From positions 1 through 59,451 of IMG/VR virus record IMGVR_UViG_3300035670_000233: 59,451 bases of DNA; one strand, 5' to 3'. The stretch comes from a virus. Shown piece after piece: positions 1 through 8,105 of this stretch; the stretch's first letter is position 1, and each line of letters starts with the position of its first letter. The notes below the pieces were generated by a model. It had not been told where the DNA came from, ran no database searches, and saw nothing but the letters and a program-made list of their open reading frames with translations. Position numbers and translations under genes: made by a program.

Positions 1-202
1 AGAAGAAAGTATGCTACCTGTCTCACGCAGCGTGGGAGAATGATTCTGAATTTCTGACCTTGAACGGAAATCGTCTTTTTAGCCCCTTATTTAATATATA
101 GAAAAAAAAAAAAAAAAATATTTATATATAATAATAGAACCTCCTGTTAGTAAGATTTAAGTTTCCATACAGAAATATGGAATCATCTATGTCCATATAA
201 AA
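1..202. other. AT-rich gene-free segment at the left end
   Basis: No supported gene. A run of 17 A residues at about 102-118 is followed by alternating AT sequence. The segment lies beyond the terminator of the leftward operon. It could be an easily melted replication or packaging element, but nothing here identifies one. Confidence 0.5.
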
Positions 203-235
203 TGATTCGGGAGAGTTGTCGGCTCTCCCGAATCA
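203..235 (-). terminator. Intrinsic terminator of the leftward early operon
   Basis: A perfect 13-bp inverted repeat (203-215 with 223-235) encloses a 7-base loop. Read leftward it is followed by a short T-rich stretch (ATTTTATA). It begins 17 bases beyond the last stop codon of the operon, where a terminator is expected. Confidence 0.85.
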
Positions 236-251
236 CGCCCGATTTACGGAA

Positions 252-545
252 TCACTCTACAACAACCTTCGTCGGTTTTGTGGAATCCTTAGGTGCCTGG
301 GGCACCGCAGGTGCCTGGGGCACCGCAGGTGCCTGGGGCACCGCAGGTGCCTGGGGCACCGCAGGTGCCTGGAGGAACCTAACCTTGTCAATCATACTTC
401 TATTAACATCCACCACCCCGCGAGGTCCACGCATCATATTCTTACCGGCATACACGTACCATGTGCCGTCGATAAGAATCTCAACGCGGCCAGTTAGAAC
501 TTTGTCCAACTCAGTCTTATCCAGGTGTTTAATCAGTTCTTCCAT
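252..545 (-). CDS. Small protein with a C-terminal Ala-Pro-Val-Pro-Gln repeat
   Basis: Last gene of the leftward operon, 97 residues. Residues 1-58 form a compact charged domain of unknown function with an ILIDGTWYVY segment. Residues 59-85 are about four and a half copies of a six-residue APAVPQ unit, and the rest is a short basic tail. The repeat is encoded by an 18-bp DNA tandem. The start at 545 has an AAGGATTAAG ribosome site just after the stop of the nuclease gene. The repeat is probably an extended linker. I do not recognise the family. Confidence 0.75.
   Translation of the reverse strand: MEELIKHLDKTELDKVLTGRVEILIDGTWYVYAGKNMMRGPRGVVDVNRSMIDKVRFLQAPAVPQAPAVPQAPAVPQAPAVPQAPKDSTKPTKVVVE
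292..372. repeat. 18-bp tandem repeat inside the terminal gene
   Basis: Four full copies and one half copy of an 18-bp unit start at 292, 310, 328, 346 and 364. Each unit holds GGTGCC, TGG, GGCACC, a perfect small hairpin, so the array is both an in-frame protein repeat and a row of stem-loops just before the operon terminator. Confidence 0.95.
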
Positions 546-553
546 CTTAATCC

Positions 554-1411
554 TTAGCCTTTCCAGTGGGACGTATTCAACACACTGCGATAGTAGTCCT
601 CGTTTGCTCCTTTCGTGTTCTCGATAATCGCGTCCAGATCAGGACGCTCTGGCTTATAATTCCAGATTTCCAGAATCAGCTTACTCAAATAATCCTGATA
701 GGTGGAGGATACGAATCCACGGTACGTGGATACGCGCATCACCCCGCCCCTAAAGGATAGCTGTTCAATACCGGCCATGAAGTCAGACTCCAAAACCCAC
801 CCCGCAATGGTGTTCTGGAGCGCCCATTCTTCCGAATAGGTATCCATCGTGGCCGCATTGTATACCACGCCTTCGTGCATGGACAATATAGCATCGCGGT
901 GGGGTGTATTGCCCGGAGCAATATTAATGTATCCGGCGACGGGTGAAGCCGTGCTGAAATACCCGTTAACCTTGAAGTCGACCACGACCGTGATTAAACT
1001 CCCGTCCGATAGCTTCCGAACGAAGTAGAGGTCCGGCTTACAGAGCAACGGCACACCCTTGTGCTGTCCGCGGATCTCAAGCTCGAAGCGTGGTGAATAC
1101 TCTGCAATCTCCAATAATCGCAGAAGATTCCCCAACCCACCGGACTCGCGATATCGCTCCATAATCTCTCGCCCAATGGGACGTGCTTTATCCCGATTCT
1201 GCGGCTCAACTTGTTGCTCAAACAGGTCAACTTCGGTGCCAAAGAGCCTTCCTGTGAGGAACTTCTTTAGCTCCGCGTCGAACGCCGACCCAACCGCCAT
1301 GGGCATTGTTTGCGCTAATCGTGGCGGTCGTTGCGCCGCCAAGTATTTGAAGTAGAATTCATCCTTGTTTGCAAGGTACGTCTTAATCGAAGTAGGACTC
1401 AAATAATTCAT
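554..1411 (-). CDS. PD-(D/E)XK nuclease, RecB/Cas4-like
   Basis: 285 residues. The N-terminus (LSPTSIKTYL) is typical of PDDEXK_1 (RecB/Cas4-like) nucleases. GSAFD (41-45) supplies the N-terminal conserved segment, CKPDLYF (124-130) the first catalytic aspartate, and VVVDFKVNG (142-150) the D-x-K part of the core. Phage members of this family act as exonucleases in recombination or DNA end processing. No four-cysteine Fe-S cluster like that of Cas4 is evident. The gene starts two bases after the stop of the upstream gene with an AAGGAGATAAG ribosome site. Confidence 0.8.
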   Translation of the reverse strand: MNYLSPTSIKTYLANKDEFYFKYLAAQRPPRLAQTMPMAVGSAFDAELKKFLTGRLFGTEVDLFEQQVEPQNRDKARPIGREIMERYRESGGLGNLLRLLEIAEYSPRFELEIRGQHKGVPLLCKPDLYFVRKLSDGSLITVVVDFKVNGYFSTASPVAGYINIAPGNTPHRDAILSMHEGVVYNAATMDTYSEEWALQNTIAGWVLESDFMAGIEQLSFRGGVMRVSTYRGFVSSTYQDYLSKLILEIWNYKPERPDLDAIIENTKGANEDYYRSVLNTSHWKG

Positions 1412-1412
1412 C

Positions 1413-1643
1413 TTATCTCCTTATTTTAGCGGGCAATGGCATCCAGTGTGTTACTGGATCAGGAGTAAGATAATCTTCAAACTCCCAAGTCCAATCATAG
1501 CCAGTCACTCCACAGGCAGCCCAACGCCACCCCTTCCCCCTAGCACATTCCACCCGAAGACCGACGAGAATGGTTTTACCATCAGTCAGTAAGACTGGGG
1601 TACCCATTTCCGGCAGGCTTTCCGATACGTGCGTCCAGTTCAT
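1413..1643 (-). CDS. DUF551-like small protein
   Basis: 76 residues. The opening MNWTHVSESLPEMGTPVLLTDG and the ending VTHWMPLPAKI have the pattern of DUF551, a small domain common in phage genomes with no known activity. The ATG at 1643 is preferred over an in-frame ATG at 1658 because GGAGG lies just upstream of it. The stop is one base from the next start, so the two are probably coupled. Confidence 0.75.
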   Translation of the reverse strand: MNWTHVSESLPEMGTPVLLTDGKTILVGLRVECARGKGWRWAACGVTGYDWTWEFEDYLTPDPVTHWMPLPAKIRR

Positions 1644-1671
1644 TTTATTTCCTCCCACCGATCCTCAAAAA

Positions 1672-1686
1672 GGTGGATGCACCACC
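1672..1686 (-). terminator. Weak stem-loop with T run
   Basis: In a 104-base gap between genes, GGTGG, a 5-base loop and CCACC are followed on the minus strand by five Ts. The stem is only 5 bp, so it is at most a leaky attenuator within the operon. The gap 1644-1747 holds no credible gene. Confidence 0.35.
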
Positions 1687-1747
1687 GACATCAGTTTGCC
1701 CAACTATCTATATTGTAATCAGCCTCCCACCTACAGGTAATAGGATT

Positions 1748-1999
1748 TTAAACTCTATGACGGCACGTCGCACAACCCTCCTTGGCACGTTCCATTGCCA
1801 TGTAGATGGCGGTCACACTATCAAGCTTATCGTCAATGACCTGCACCAAGAGATCAAGAAACGGATTATCCTTATTATCCGCGTACCATTCCTCCCACTT
1901 CCTGCTCCCTCCCAACCCTCCTAACGACTTAATCAAACTTACATCTACTAGATCGGCGGCAATTTTATCGCCCGCCTCGCGCATCTGTGTTGTTACCAT
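1748..1999 (-). CDS. Unknown 83-residue protein
   Basis: A mixed charged protein, probably helical, ending in CATCRHRV, a possible partial metal or disulphide site. The start at 1999 is set by an ATGGTAA junction with the stop of the 25-codon gene upstream. I do not recognise the family. Confidence 0.65.
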   Translation of the reverse strand: MVTTQMREAGDKIAADLVDVSLIKSLGGLGGSRKWEEWYADNKDNPFLDLLVQVIDDKLDSVTAIYMAMERAKEGCATCRHRV

Positions 2000-2070
2000 A
2001 TCATCACCGCTATCATTTCCATCAGCCAGAACATCAAGATGAACAATATCACCTTAATCAGGAACCTCAT
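1993..2070 (-). CDS. 25-residue hydrophobic membrane peptide
   Basis: The peptide opens MRFLIKVILFILMFW, which is one membrane-spanning segment with a basic N-terminus. Its ATG overlaps the ligase stop (ATGA) and its TAA overlaps the next gene's ATG (ATGGTAA). This double coupling fills a gap that would otherwise be empty and is the main evidence that the gene is real. The function is unknown. Confidence 0.6.
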   Translation of the reverse strand: MRFLIKVILFILMFWLMEMIAVMIW

Positions 2071-3074
2071 TCTGGCTCCCGTACGCAGAGAAATCGAGCT
2101 TCCTGCGGAATACCTCCTTCCGAGATTCCAGAATACTGGAACGTGATCACTGTGCCTATAGGTAACGGATTTCTGCGCATCGCATCGTCCATGCCGGACA
2201 GTTCAAAAACCCGCTTAATCTGTCGTTTCTCAGGATCGGCCGTGATTATTTCAACCACGTACGCACCCATCATCCCAACGTACTTTCCTTTGCCCTCAGT
2301 GTACGCCACGATGCGACCTTCCATATCTTGGACATGCTTGTACTTGAGGATGTACTTACTCCTTTGTGTCTCATAGGCTTTATCGGGATGCCGGATGATT
2401 AATCCTTCGCCCTTGTGAGCTAGAACTTTGAACATAAGTTCATTAATCCGGCTCAGTGCCTTACCCGTCGTGAATGGAAGTAGCTCTTGCTCCACCACCC
2501 TACATGAATCACCTAGGTGTAGCCTATTCAGCATATAGTAGGCATTGCGGTATGGTGAATAGTCCATTCGATGCCAGAGCATGTCGTCTCGATATGCCCA
2601 CTCCACACACCCCGCAAGATTCTTCTTGTAGAATGGACTATTAATCGTCCTATCCGCAAACACAATCCCGAGCGGTGGAATATCAAACGCATAGAGAACA
2701 ATATCTTCCCACCCCGCACCAGGCGTTAGCTTCTTAATAATCGAAGATACTCTCTGTCGCTCCGCTACGTCGAATCCGCGCAACGAACCCAACTCACCAT
2801 CTAGCAGAACTCTAGGCATACGGTCCAACCACCAATCCGGTGCGTGGATTACATTGGCGTTCATGGTCCACAGTCCAGTGCAGACTTGTTCTTCAACGAA
2901 CCGAGAATCCTTGGACGTATTGGCCCAAGGAACCTCAGCCTTGGGCATACCCCGCGTGATTCCGCCGTCCCAAAACGCACGTTGGAAGTTGAGCTTTTCG
3001 CTCGCATACCATCCAGCGGCGCTGTGTTTGTTTTGATCAAACACAAATGCTTTCATTAAGAATTCTTGTTTCAT
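2067..3074 (-). CDS. ATP-dependent DNA ligase
   Basis: 335 residues. Nucleotidyltransferase motifs are in order: motif I EKLNFQRA with the adenylated lysine at about K27; motif III LLDGELGS (93-100); a YAFDIPP segment; motif IV EGLIIRHP near 225; motif V YILKYKHV near 240. An OB-fold domain follows, with the GxxxGxxGA loop of compact bacterial and phage ligases. Motif I departs from the usual KxDGxR: Asp is replaced by Asn and Gly by Phe. It would seal nicks during replication or repair. The start overlaps the upstream stop (ATGA) behind a GAGGGAAGT ribosome site. Confidence 0.85.
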   Translation of the reverse strand: MKQEFLMKAFVFDQNKHSAAGWYASEKLNFQRAFWDGGITRGMPKAEVPWANTSKDSRFVEEQVCTGLWTMNANVIHAPDWWLDRMPRVLLDGELGSLRGFDVAERQRVSSIIKKLTPGAGWEDIVLYAFDIPPLGIVFADRTINSPFYKKNLAGCVEWAYRDDMLWHRMDYSPYRNAYYMLNRLHLGDSCRVVEQELLPFTTGKALSRINELMFKVLAHKGEGLIIRHPDKAYETQRSKYILKYKHVQDMEGRIVAYTEGKGKYVGMMGAYVVEIITADPEKRQIKRVFELSGMDDAMRRNPLPIGTVITFQYSGISEGGIPQEARFLCVREPE

Positions 3075-3583
3075 ACTTCCCTCAAAGATTCTAGGAACGC
3101 CACTTCTTCCTCGCAGGCTTGGATTAACCCTCGTCTATCGGACTCTTTCCCCTGGAAAAGATATTCTCTAAGAAACGCGGCTTTGTCATAGGGCGTACCT
3201 CGGCAGTAGAGTTGTCCAGTTCTCTTAAATACGGGACAACCAACACAGCGACCATTTAGAAACAGCAAACATAAAGCACAGAACCTAGGGCTTATCCCTA
3301 TTAGCTTACCGCTCTTAGCCAACGCTACATTATCTTTCCAGTGCTCGATGCTTTCTTCTAATGCCTTCATAATAATCCCCAACAGAACATGTCCACTCTT
3401 AATCGTGTTGGTATTGCACTCAGAGCAGAATCCATCATGGCAGTCTGGTTCAACGAACTCCACCTGATTGCACCCATCATTGGTGCAAATGCCTGGAATA
3501 ACACTCTCGTCTCCATACTGATCGAGATAATCAGCCAGATCATCTAAGCCCTCAACCTCAAACAAATCATCAAGCTTGCTCAT
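3071..3583 (-). CDS. Protein with two cysteine-rich putative zinc sites
   Basis: 170 residues. An acidic N-terminus leads to a first site near residues 33-57 (CTNDGCNQ, then CHDGFCSEC). A second site lies in the C-terminal half (CALCLLFLNGRCVGCP, then YCRGTPYD). The first resembles zinc-finger-like segments of short phage proteins of unknown role, and the second looks like a separate small domain, so this may be a fusion. It is coupled to the sigma-like gene upstream and the ligase downstream. Confidence 0.7.
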   Translation of the reverse strand: MSKLDDLFEVEGLDDLADYLDQYGDESVIPGICTNDGCNQVEFVEPDCHDGFCSECNTNTIKSGHVLLGIIMKALEESIEHWKDNVALAKSGKLIGISPRFCALCLLFLNGRCVGCPVFKRTGQLYCRGTPYDKAAFLREYLFQGKESDRRGLIQACEEEVAFLESLREV

Positions 3584-4283
3584 TTCTTTTCTCCCTTCGC
3601 TTCTTCATGCACTCTTTGCACTTACCAAAGTAGGATCTTCGTTGATTGGGACCACGAACCCGCGTATAAAATTCCGTGGAACTCTTGATCAAACCACACT
3701 CGTTACATTTGATCTTTTCTTCTGGTTCTTCGCGGGGGTGGAATCCTTCCTCTAAAAGAACCCTCTTTATTCCAGTTAAACGCTTCACCACGGTGGAGTG
3801 ATCTAGCTCCAGCACTTGAGCTATTTCTTCCACCGTCCACCCATCGAGTCGTTTCTCGACGATTACACGATCCAGTGGCTCTAGTTGGAAGTCCTTAATG
3901 AGGTCATACTCATCATAGGTGTATCTTGGCGCACCAGAAATATCCAGACCCGAACTCAAAGATACGATAATCGGCCGCACGCCCTTCTTTAGTTGAACTG
4001 GCATCCTCGTTAAGGAATCTTCCTCAGGATCTGGATCTACCAAATCACGAGTGCGTGGTTTGTGTACTACACAGTCCGACACCACGAAGTTCTTACAGGC
4101 ACCTTTGCACCTTAAGAAGACAATCGCCTCAGGATTCTTATGCTCTCCATCGTGGGTGTTGGCGAAGACTGTTAGTTCCTCGTAGGCCAGCATCAGCAAC
4201 TCATCGTACAGATGCGGGTGTGTAGCCTTGAACAGATCAGCGGCTTTCTTAGCCGTGGGCATGAGTGCTTCGATGTTAATCAT
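3570..4283 (-). CDS. Sigma-70-like factor with C-terminal zinc ribbon
   Basis: 237 residues. A helical N-terminal part (about 10-75) could match sigma region 2. The helix-turn-helix at about 140-177 (VEEIAQVLELDHSTVVKRL) has the pattern of sigma region 4 or ECF factors. The end carries a zinc-ribbon-like CNEC (193-196) and CKEC (222-225). A phage sigma-like factor could direct host RNA polymerase to late or middle promoters, and the conserved elements before the three large operons are candidate targets. It could instead be a plain HTH regulator. Confidence 0.6.
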   Translation of the reverse strand: MINIEALMPTAKKAADLFKATHPHLYDELLMLAYEELTVFANTHDGEHKNPEAIVFLRCKGACKNFVVSDCVVHKPRTRDLVDPDPEEDSLTRMPVQLKKGVRPIIVSLSSGLDISGAPRYTYDEYDLIKDFQLEPLDRVIVEKRLDGWTVEEIAQVLELDHSTVVKRLTGIKRVLLEEGFHPREEPEEKIKCNECGLIKSSTEFYTRVRGPNQRRSYFGKCKECMKKRREKRNEQA

Positions 4284-4849
4284 TGCTTCTTCCTTTTCAA
4301 TACGGCCACAACATCAGACTGGATAATCCGTACTTCTCTGCTGTCCAGATGCAGGGCTTTGATGCTGTGATCACTAGCTGCCAAGCACACGTGAAGATCC
4401 AAACTCCCTGGTCCTACGAATACCTCTCCGCAGGCCGGTTTCCGTACTCCAAGAATAGTATATCCCCCAACATCTACTGGCATTTTAGAGAGTAGAACCT
4501 CGAATCTGCGGTCAATCATGTCCGCAATAGGATCGCGTCTCTGGTCCTCTGCTTTCGGAGGCAGACCCTGACACTCAAGTGTATCATGATTATGGAGTTC
4601 TTTGATTACCTTTAAGTAGTAAATTCCAGTAATCTCTCTGGGTGTACTGTGACTACTGGGAACAATTGAGGTTACACCATTATAGCCGGCAGGCCACCCA
4701 TCATGCAAAAATCCAGAGTAAAACAACGCTTTGTGCATAGGATTACAGGCGTCCATACTCACATCCACTAGATAGAGCGTGTGAGGCTTCCATCCCCCTG
4801 CTGGAGGAAAGATCGTTTGTGTCATGGTTCTTGGATCTTTAGTTTTCAT
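4280..4849 (-). CDS. Unknown 189-residue protein
   Basis: No recognised domain. The sequence alternates strand-like and loop segments, with GGWKPHTLYLVDVS near the start and a basic end (VLKRKKQ). The ATG at 4849 is chosen because GGGAGA lies five bases upstream and overlaps the end of the glycosyltransferase gene. An ATG at 4885 has no such site. It sits between a glycosyltransferase and a sigma-like factor. Confidence 0.65.
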   Translation of the reverse strand: MKTKDPRTMTQTIFPPAGGWKPHTLYLVDVSMDACNPMHKALFYSGFLHDGWPAGYNGVTSIVPSSHSTPREITGIYYLKVIKELHNHDTLECQGLPPKAEDQRRDPIADMIDRRFEVLLSKMPVDVGGYTILGVRKPACGEVFVGPGSLDLHVCLAASDHSIKALHLDSREVRIIQSDVVAVLKRKKQ

Positions 4850-5480
4850 TGCTTCTCCCAACAATTCTGACATATTCGTCAGCAAGATCTTTTCCGATCT
4901 GGCTAACCAACCACAACCGCCCGTCGTCGCTTACTTTATATCTTTCTGCTTCGTGTTGATTACTGCCGCACTTGCCAAAACCGTGCTTCATACCAATGGC
5001 ACAATAAGGTTCCTCTTGCTCTACCAGCCTCTTTCTAACCTTAAGATTGCGCCAGAGCCACAGATCCAAGAACGGATCATTTTCTCTAGGCCACCGGGTA
5101 ATCATTCCCCAACGGAAACCGGTGGTATATAGTGAACTGTGCGACGGAGTGTGGCGAATTCTAATCCTGGCCGTAGGTAGATGATAGTTGACCGTAGGTG
5201 TAAGACCTATCAAGTCCCCTGGGATTAGGGTCATGTTTCGGATGTAGTCTGGGCTGTACCAGTCATCATCTTCCATGATTAAGACCAGATCATGGTATCG
5301 GCACCTATTGATCCCAAGTTGAACCCGCCTCACGATGTCAACTCCATCACTCTCTGGTGGATCATTAACCACGATCCATTCATCAGGTGGATAGGTTTGT
5401 TGATCAATGAATCGGGCCAACAAATCCAGAAACGGTTTACGTTCCGGACTGCGGTGGGGCGTTATTACAGATACTTTCAC
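4839..5480 (-). CDS. Family 2 (GT-A) glycosyltransferase
   Basis: 213 residues with a GTG start behind GGAGAATCC. It opens with KVSVITPHRS and has IDQQTYPPDEWIVVND, the pattern of GT2 enzymes. The metal-binding acidic motif is LIMEDDDWYSPDY near residue 70. It should transfer a sugar from a nucleotide sugar, possibly to phage DNA, a virion protein or a host surface polymer. The acceptor cannot be told from sequence. No membrane segment is visible. Confidence 0.8.
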   Translation of the reverse strand: MKVSVITPHRSPERKPFLDLLARFIDQQTYPPDEWIVVNDPPESDGVDIVRRVQLGINRCRYHDLVLIMEDDDWYSPDYIRNMTLIPGDLIGLTPTVNYHLPTARIRIRHTPSHSSLYTTGFRWGMITRWPRENDPFLDLWLWRNLKVRKRLVEQEEPYCAIGMKHGFGKCGSNQHEAERYKVSDDGRLWLVSQIGKDLADEYVRIVGRSNEN

Positions 5481-5670
5481 TTAGGATTCTCCGGTATGCT
5501 GCATCGGCAGTTTCGATTTCAGTCTTAACACCTAGTTTTTCTAACGCACGCTGTAGCGTTATGGCGTCAGCCTCGCTGATTTTGTCTGCACGGAAGATGT
5601 TTGGAACGAATCCATTTACTTCCACACACCAAAACTTACTTTTGTTTAGGACTACTACGCGATCTTTCAT
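5437..5670 (-). CDS. Unknown 77-residue protein
   Basis: A small mixed protein starting MKDRVVVLNKS. It overlaps the DexA-like gene upstream by 35 bases and the glycosyltransferase downstream by 44. The ATG at 5670 is preferred over an earlier in-frame ATG at 5751 because the earlier start would lie deep inside the exonuclease gene. The family is unknown. Confidence 0.6.
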   Translation of the reverse strand: MKDRVVVLNKSKFWCVEVNGFVPNIFRADKISEADAITLQRALEKLGVKTEIETADAAYRRILSESICNNAPPQSGT

Positions 5671-6118
5671 CGAGGATTCCCCTGAGCGCGACCATTTGAT
5701 CAATGGCATCCGACCACGCGCTATGCTGATTGGTATAGAAAACCTTTTCACCCTCCAACAAAGTCCGAAGATCTCGCTCCTGCCGATAACTCCAATTAGG
5801 TGTAATAGCGCAACGGGCCATTGATTCTCGAATAATCACTAAGTCGAACTGGGGAGACTTAGCCCACACAAGATCGCCGGCGTGAATGTACTGATTCATT
5901 TCCCACAACGCACTATTGAGCGGAATTGTTCCTCCGAGTGTAATATTCTTTCCCCACCACTTGAGGGTTGCGGGTTCAATAATCCCACCAGCGGTTTCAA
6001 TATCTATTAACCAACTATGGCTTACGATCTCATCCCCAATTAGACGAGCCATGCCGATTTGCAGAATCGGGGCGGTGGGCTTAATACCCAACGTCTCAAT
6101 GTCGATCATGATATTCAT
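5636..6118 (-). CDS. DexA-like 3'-5' exonuclease
   Basis: 160 residues with the DEDDh fold of the T4 DexA/Rv2179c type. Exo I is IMIDIETLG (3-11), exo II is KSPQFDLVII in the middle, and exo III is HSAWSDAIDQM near the end, giving all four acidic residues and the histidine. It would remove nucleotides from 3' ends of RNA or DNA. The start overlaps the small upstream gene (ATGA). Confidence 0.8.
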   Translation of the reverse strand: MNIMIDIETLGIKPTAPILQIGMARLIGDEIVSHSWLIDIETAGGIIEPATLKWWGKNITLGGTIPLNSALWEMNQYIHAGDLVWAKSPQFDLVIIRESMARCAITPNWSYRQERDLRTLLEGEKVFYTNQHSAWSDAIDQMVALRGILDERSRSSPKQK

Positions 6119-6273
6119 TCTTTGATCACCAGTGCTGCGAGACCACGCCCCACGTGAAGCGCAGAAAGTTCTGTTACCAACAACTTACGATATTCTGTAT
6201 CGACGACTACCTCGTCAACCTGTGTTTCCTTACCATCTTTATCTATCTTAGTTACTGTGATTTTCAACTTCAT
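6115..6273 (-). CDS. Unknown 52-residue protein
   Basis: A strand-rich small protein starting MKLKITVTKID. It overlaps the genes on both sides by ATGA and has GGGAGATAGA before its ATG. It fills a gap that would otherwise be 150 bases. The function is unknown. Confidence 0.7.
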   Translation of the reverse strand: MKLKITVTKIDKDGKETQVDEVVVDTEYRKLLVTELSALHVGRGLAALVIKE

Positions 6274-6473
6274 TCTATCTCCCTATATACAGCTACACTA
6301 CCATCGAATCCTGAAAATGCAAACTCCCGATGTGGTACGCGCTCTCCAAGAGTTTCTTTTCCTATTGGTAGAATACTTTGTTCTAATGGTACTCTAATGA
6401 TTCTCCTTTCCAACGGCTCAGCTACTTCGTCCATCTTACTACATCCGCAGCGGGTAATTAGTTTAATCCTCAT
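6270..6473 (-). CDS. Unknown 67-residue protein
   Basis: It starts MRIKLITRCGCSK, with a CGC pair near the N-terminus that could bind metal. It overlaps both neighbours by four bases. Small proteins of this look are common in phage early regions, but no function is known. Confidence 0.65.
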   Translation of the reverse strand: MRIKLITRCGCSKMDEVAEPLERRIIRVPLEQSILPIGKETLGERVPHREFAFSGFDGSVAVYREIE

Positions 6474-6763
6474 AGCACTACCTCGTCATGTCCGTGTTGG
6501 GTCTGGTCTAATAGACAAGACGTAACTTCCCGACCAGATTTAGAACAAGACATATTCAATGAACAATCGTCGCACTTAGCCTCTGGTTCTTTTCCAAAGT
6601 AAACCGTGTACGGTCCTCGGGGATAATCATATACAACGTTCACCACGATAGGCCAGTGCTTTGCCAGTACACGCTGTCCCCGCATCCCATAGATGATTTT
6701 AGGTGTCCTGTCTCCTCTACGGAGACCAGGATCAGACTGAAAGCCTACAGCTTTAATCCTCAT
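6470..6763 (-). CDS. Unknown 97-residue cysteine-containing protein
   Basis: The protein contains CDDCSLNMSC near residue 63 and a further Cys at about 82, a possible metal site. It starts MRIKAV, like the gene after it. The start overlaps the upstream stop and has GGGAGTTAATCT before it. The family is not recognised. Confidence 0.65.
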   Translation of the reverse strand: MRIKAVGFQSDPGLRRGDRTPKIIYGMRGQRVLAKHWPIVVNVVYDYPRGPYTVYFGKEPEAKCDDCSLNMSCSKSGREVTSCLLDQTQHGHDEVVL

Positions 6764-7169
6764 AGATTAACTCCCTATAGTCCTCCGTGACGACCACTGA
6801 GATTTTGGAGGGGCCACGCATGGCAATTACATTAACTCGCCCGCTCCGCCACGCCACATACGAGTCGCCGGTGTGTACCTTTAGGTAGTTAACTAGATCA
6901 GATATTACTTTGCTTACACTCTCTGGTGGAATTGCTGTGCCCTTAGCCCAGAAGTCTCCAGAATCTTCATCTGGAATGGAACAGAGCCTTCCCACATACT
7001 TCATACCTAGATCGGTCGTCCGGAATAATCCGTCGCTCAACAGCTCCAAAGCACCCAGGCTTTGCCATCTTGCAATAGCTTGTGCTACGCTGGGAGTATT
7101 GATGTATGGATGATGCTCTGTATGGTAATGATACCATATCAAAACTTCGATGTCAACGGGTCGTTTCAT
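6753..7169 (-). CDS. Possible winged-helix protein
   Basis: 138 residues. Residues 15-60 (TPSVAQAIARWQSLGALELL, then FRTTDLGMKYV) have the helix-helix-wing rhythm of a winged-helix DNA-binding domain. The second half is a small alpha/beta segment. The assignment is by pattern only. The start has AGGAAATAATC before it, directly after the upstream stop. Confidence 0.6.
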   Translation of the reverse strand: MKRPVDIEVLIWYHYHTEHHPYINTPSVAQAIARWQSLGALELLSDGLFRTTDLGMKYVGRLCSIPDEDSGDFWAKGTAIPPESVSKVISDLVNYLKVHTGDSYVAWRSGRVNVIAMRGPSKISVVVTEDYRELIYED

Positions 7170-7171
7170 GA

Positions 7172-7558
7172 TTATTTCCTAGGCAATAGATCATTTAGCA
7201 TCCTTGCCGCGATATGTGCAGCCAGATCTTCACAGTCTGCTACCGTCATTAATGGATTTAACACTTCACCACTGCCCCACACCACGTTTGAGCCATTAAT
7301 CTTATTGCGCTGAATCCACTCGCGGGTTTCAGCGAGCCACGCACCACCGCACTTCTTTACGTCACAGGCAAAGATCATGGCATCTCTCCTCCGCCGCGCC
7401 TCTTGAATCGCCTGCTTTATCCCGCCTGGAGCTTGTATGGCAGAGATTAACTCCCCGATTGAGGGAGTAATCTTCTTATCGGCACCACCCACCTTACGTA
7501 TGTGGTGCTCTTTTAGCAGCTGTTCCTGATGGGCTTTTTCTTGTTCTTCGGAGGTCAT
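7172..7558 (-). CDS. Unknown 128-residue protein
   Basis: A charged helical N-terminus (MTSEEQEKAHQEQ) leads into a mixed domain with FACDVKKCGGAW, which holds two nearby cysteines. The ATG at 7558 overlaps the HTH gene's stop (ATGA) and has GGGAG six bases upstream. The function is unknown. Confidence 0.65.
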   Translation of the reverse strand: MTSEEQEKAHQEQLLKEHHIRKVGGADKKITPSIGELISAIQAPGGIKQAIQEARRRRDAMIFACDVKKCGGAWLAETREWIQRNKINGSNVVWGSGEVLNPLMTVADCEDLAAHIAARMLNDLLPRK

Positions 7559-7770
7559 TTCAGTCTCCCAGTAATCAGCCATCGAGCATCAATTTCCGGC
7601 AATGCCGCCAATAATTTTCTAAGATTATCGAGACTTGGTTCTCTGTTACCACTTGTGAAGTGGGATATTGTAGTTTGATTCAGTCCGCTAAGTTTGGCTA
7701 GGCGACCGTTGCCCACACCAGTAACCCTCATTGACACCAAGAGCCGTTCTCCAAAGCTGCTGAAGTTCAT
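7555..7770 (-). CDS. XRE/Cro-type HTH regulator
   Basis: 71 residues forming one HTH_3 domain: GNGRLAKLSGLNQTTISHFT is the helix-turn-helix, followed by GNREPSLDNLRKLLAAL, the typical third and fourth helices. It lacks a dimerisation or cleavage domain, so it resembles a small Cro-like regulator more than a CI repressor. It sits within the run of small early genes and could act on the repeated operators in this genome. Confidence 0.8.
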   Translation of the reverse strand: MNFSSFGERLLVSMRVTGVGNGRLAKLSGLNQTTISHFTSGNREPSLDNLRKLLAALPEIDARWLITGRLK

Positions 7771-8105
7771 ATAAGCACCAGAATTTCCACTCCAGGATTA
7801 CTGTCCGCTTGATCAAGGGCAGTTGGCCAATCGCCACCTTGAGCTTTCAGATCCTCCCTGTCAGTGTGATCTCTTTTGAGAATATTTACTTTTCCATCGT
7901 CTCCACGGAAAACCTTTATGACGCAATAGTGTGTTAGGCAGTTGATTATCCGTGTTACATTTCTAACTCTATGGCCCGTGACTACGTCCTTACCGCCACG
8001 GTAGCAAACAGTTACTCGCTCTGGTGAACCCTGCCTGCGGAATAACTCATTTGCTTCTTCGGCAGAGATAACACCCGCCTGATAAAAGTGATTAATCTCC
8101 TTCAT
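7767..8105 (-). CDS. Unknown 112-residue protein
   Basis: It starts MKEINHFYQAGVISAEEANELF, a short helical hairpin, then a strand-rich central part. It overlaps both neighbours by ATGA. No recognised family. Confidence 0.65.
   Translation of the reverse strand: MKEINHFYQAGVISAEEANELFRRQGSPERVTVCYRGGKDVVTGHRVRNVTRIINCLTHYCVIKVFRGDDGKVNILKRDHTDREDLKAQGGDWPTALDQADSNPGVEILVLI

Noticed and set aside
554-1411. Cas4 identity for the PD-(D/E)XK gene
   Set aside because: No conserved four-cysteine cluster and no CRISPR context, so the general RecB-like label is kept.
7555-7770. Lysogeny repressor
   Set aside because: The HTH protein lacks a CI-type C-terminal domain and there is no integrase or attachment site, so a temperate lifestyle is not supported.
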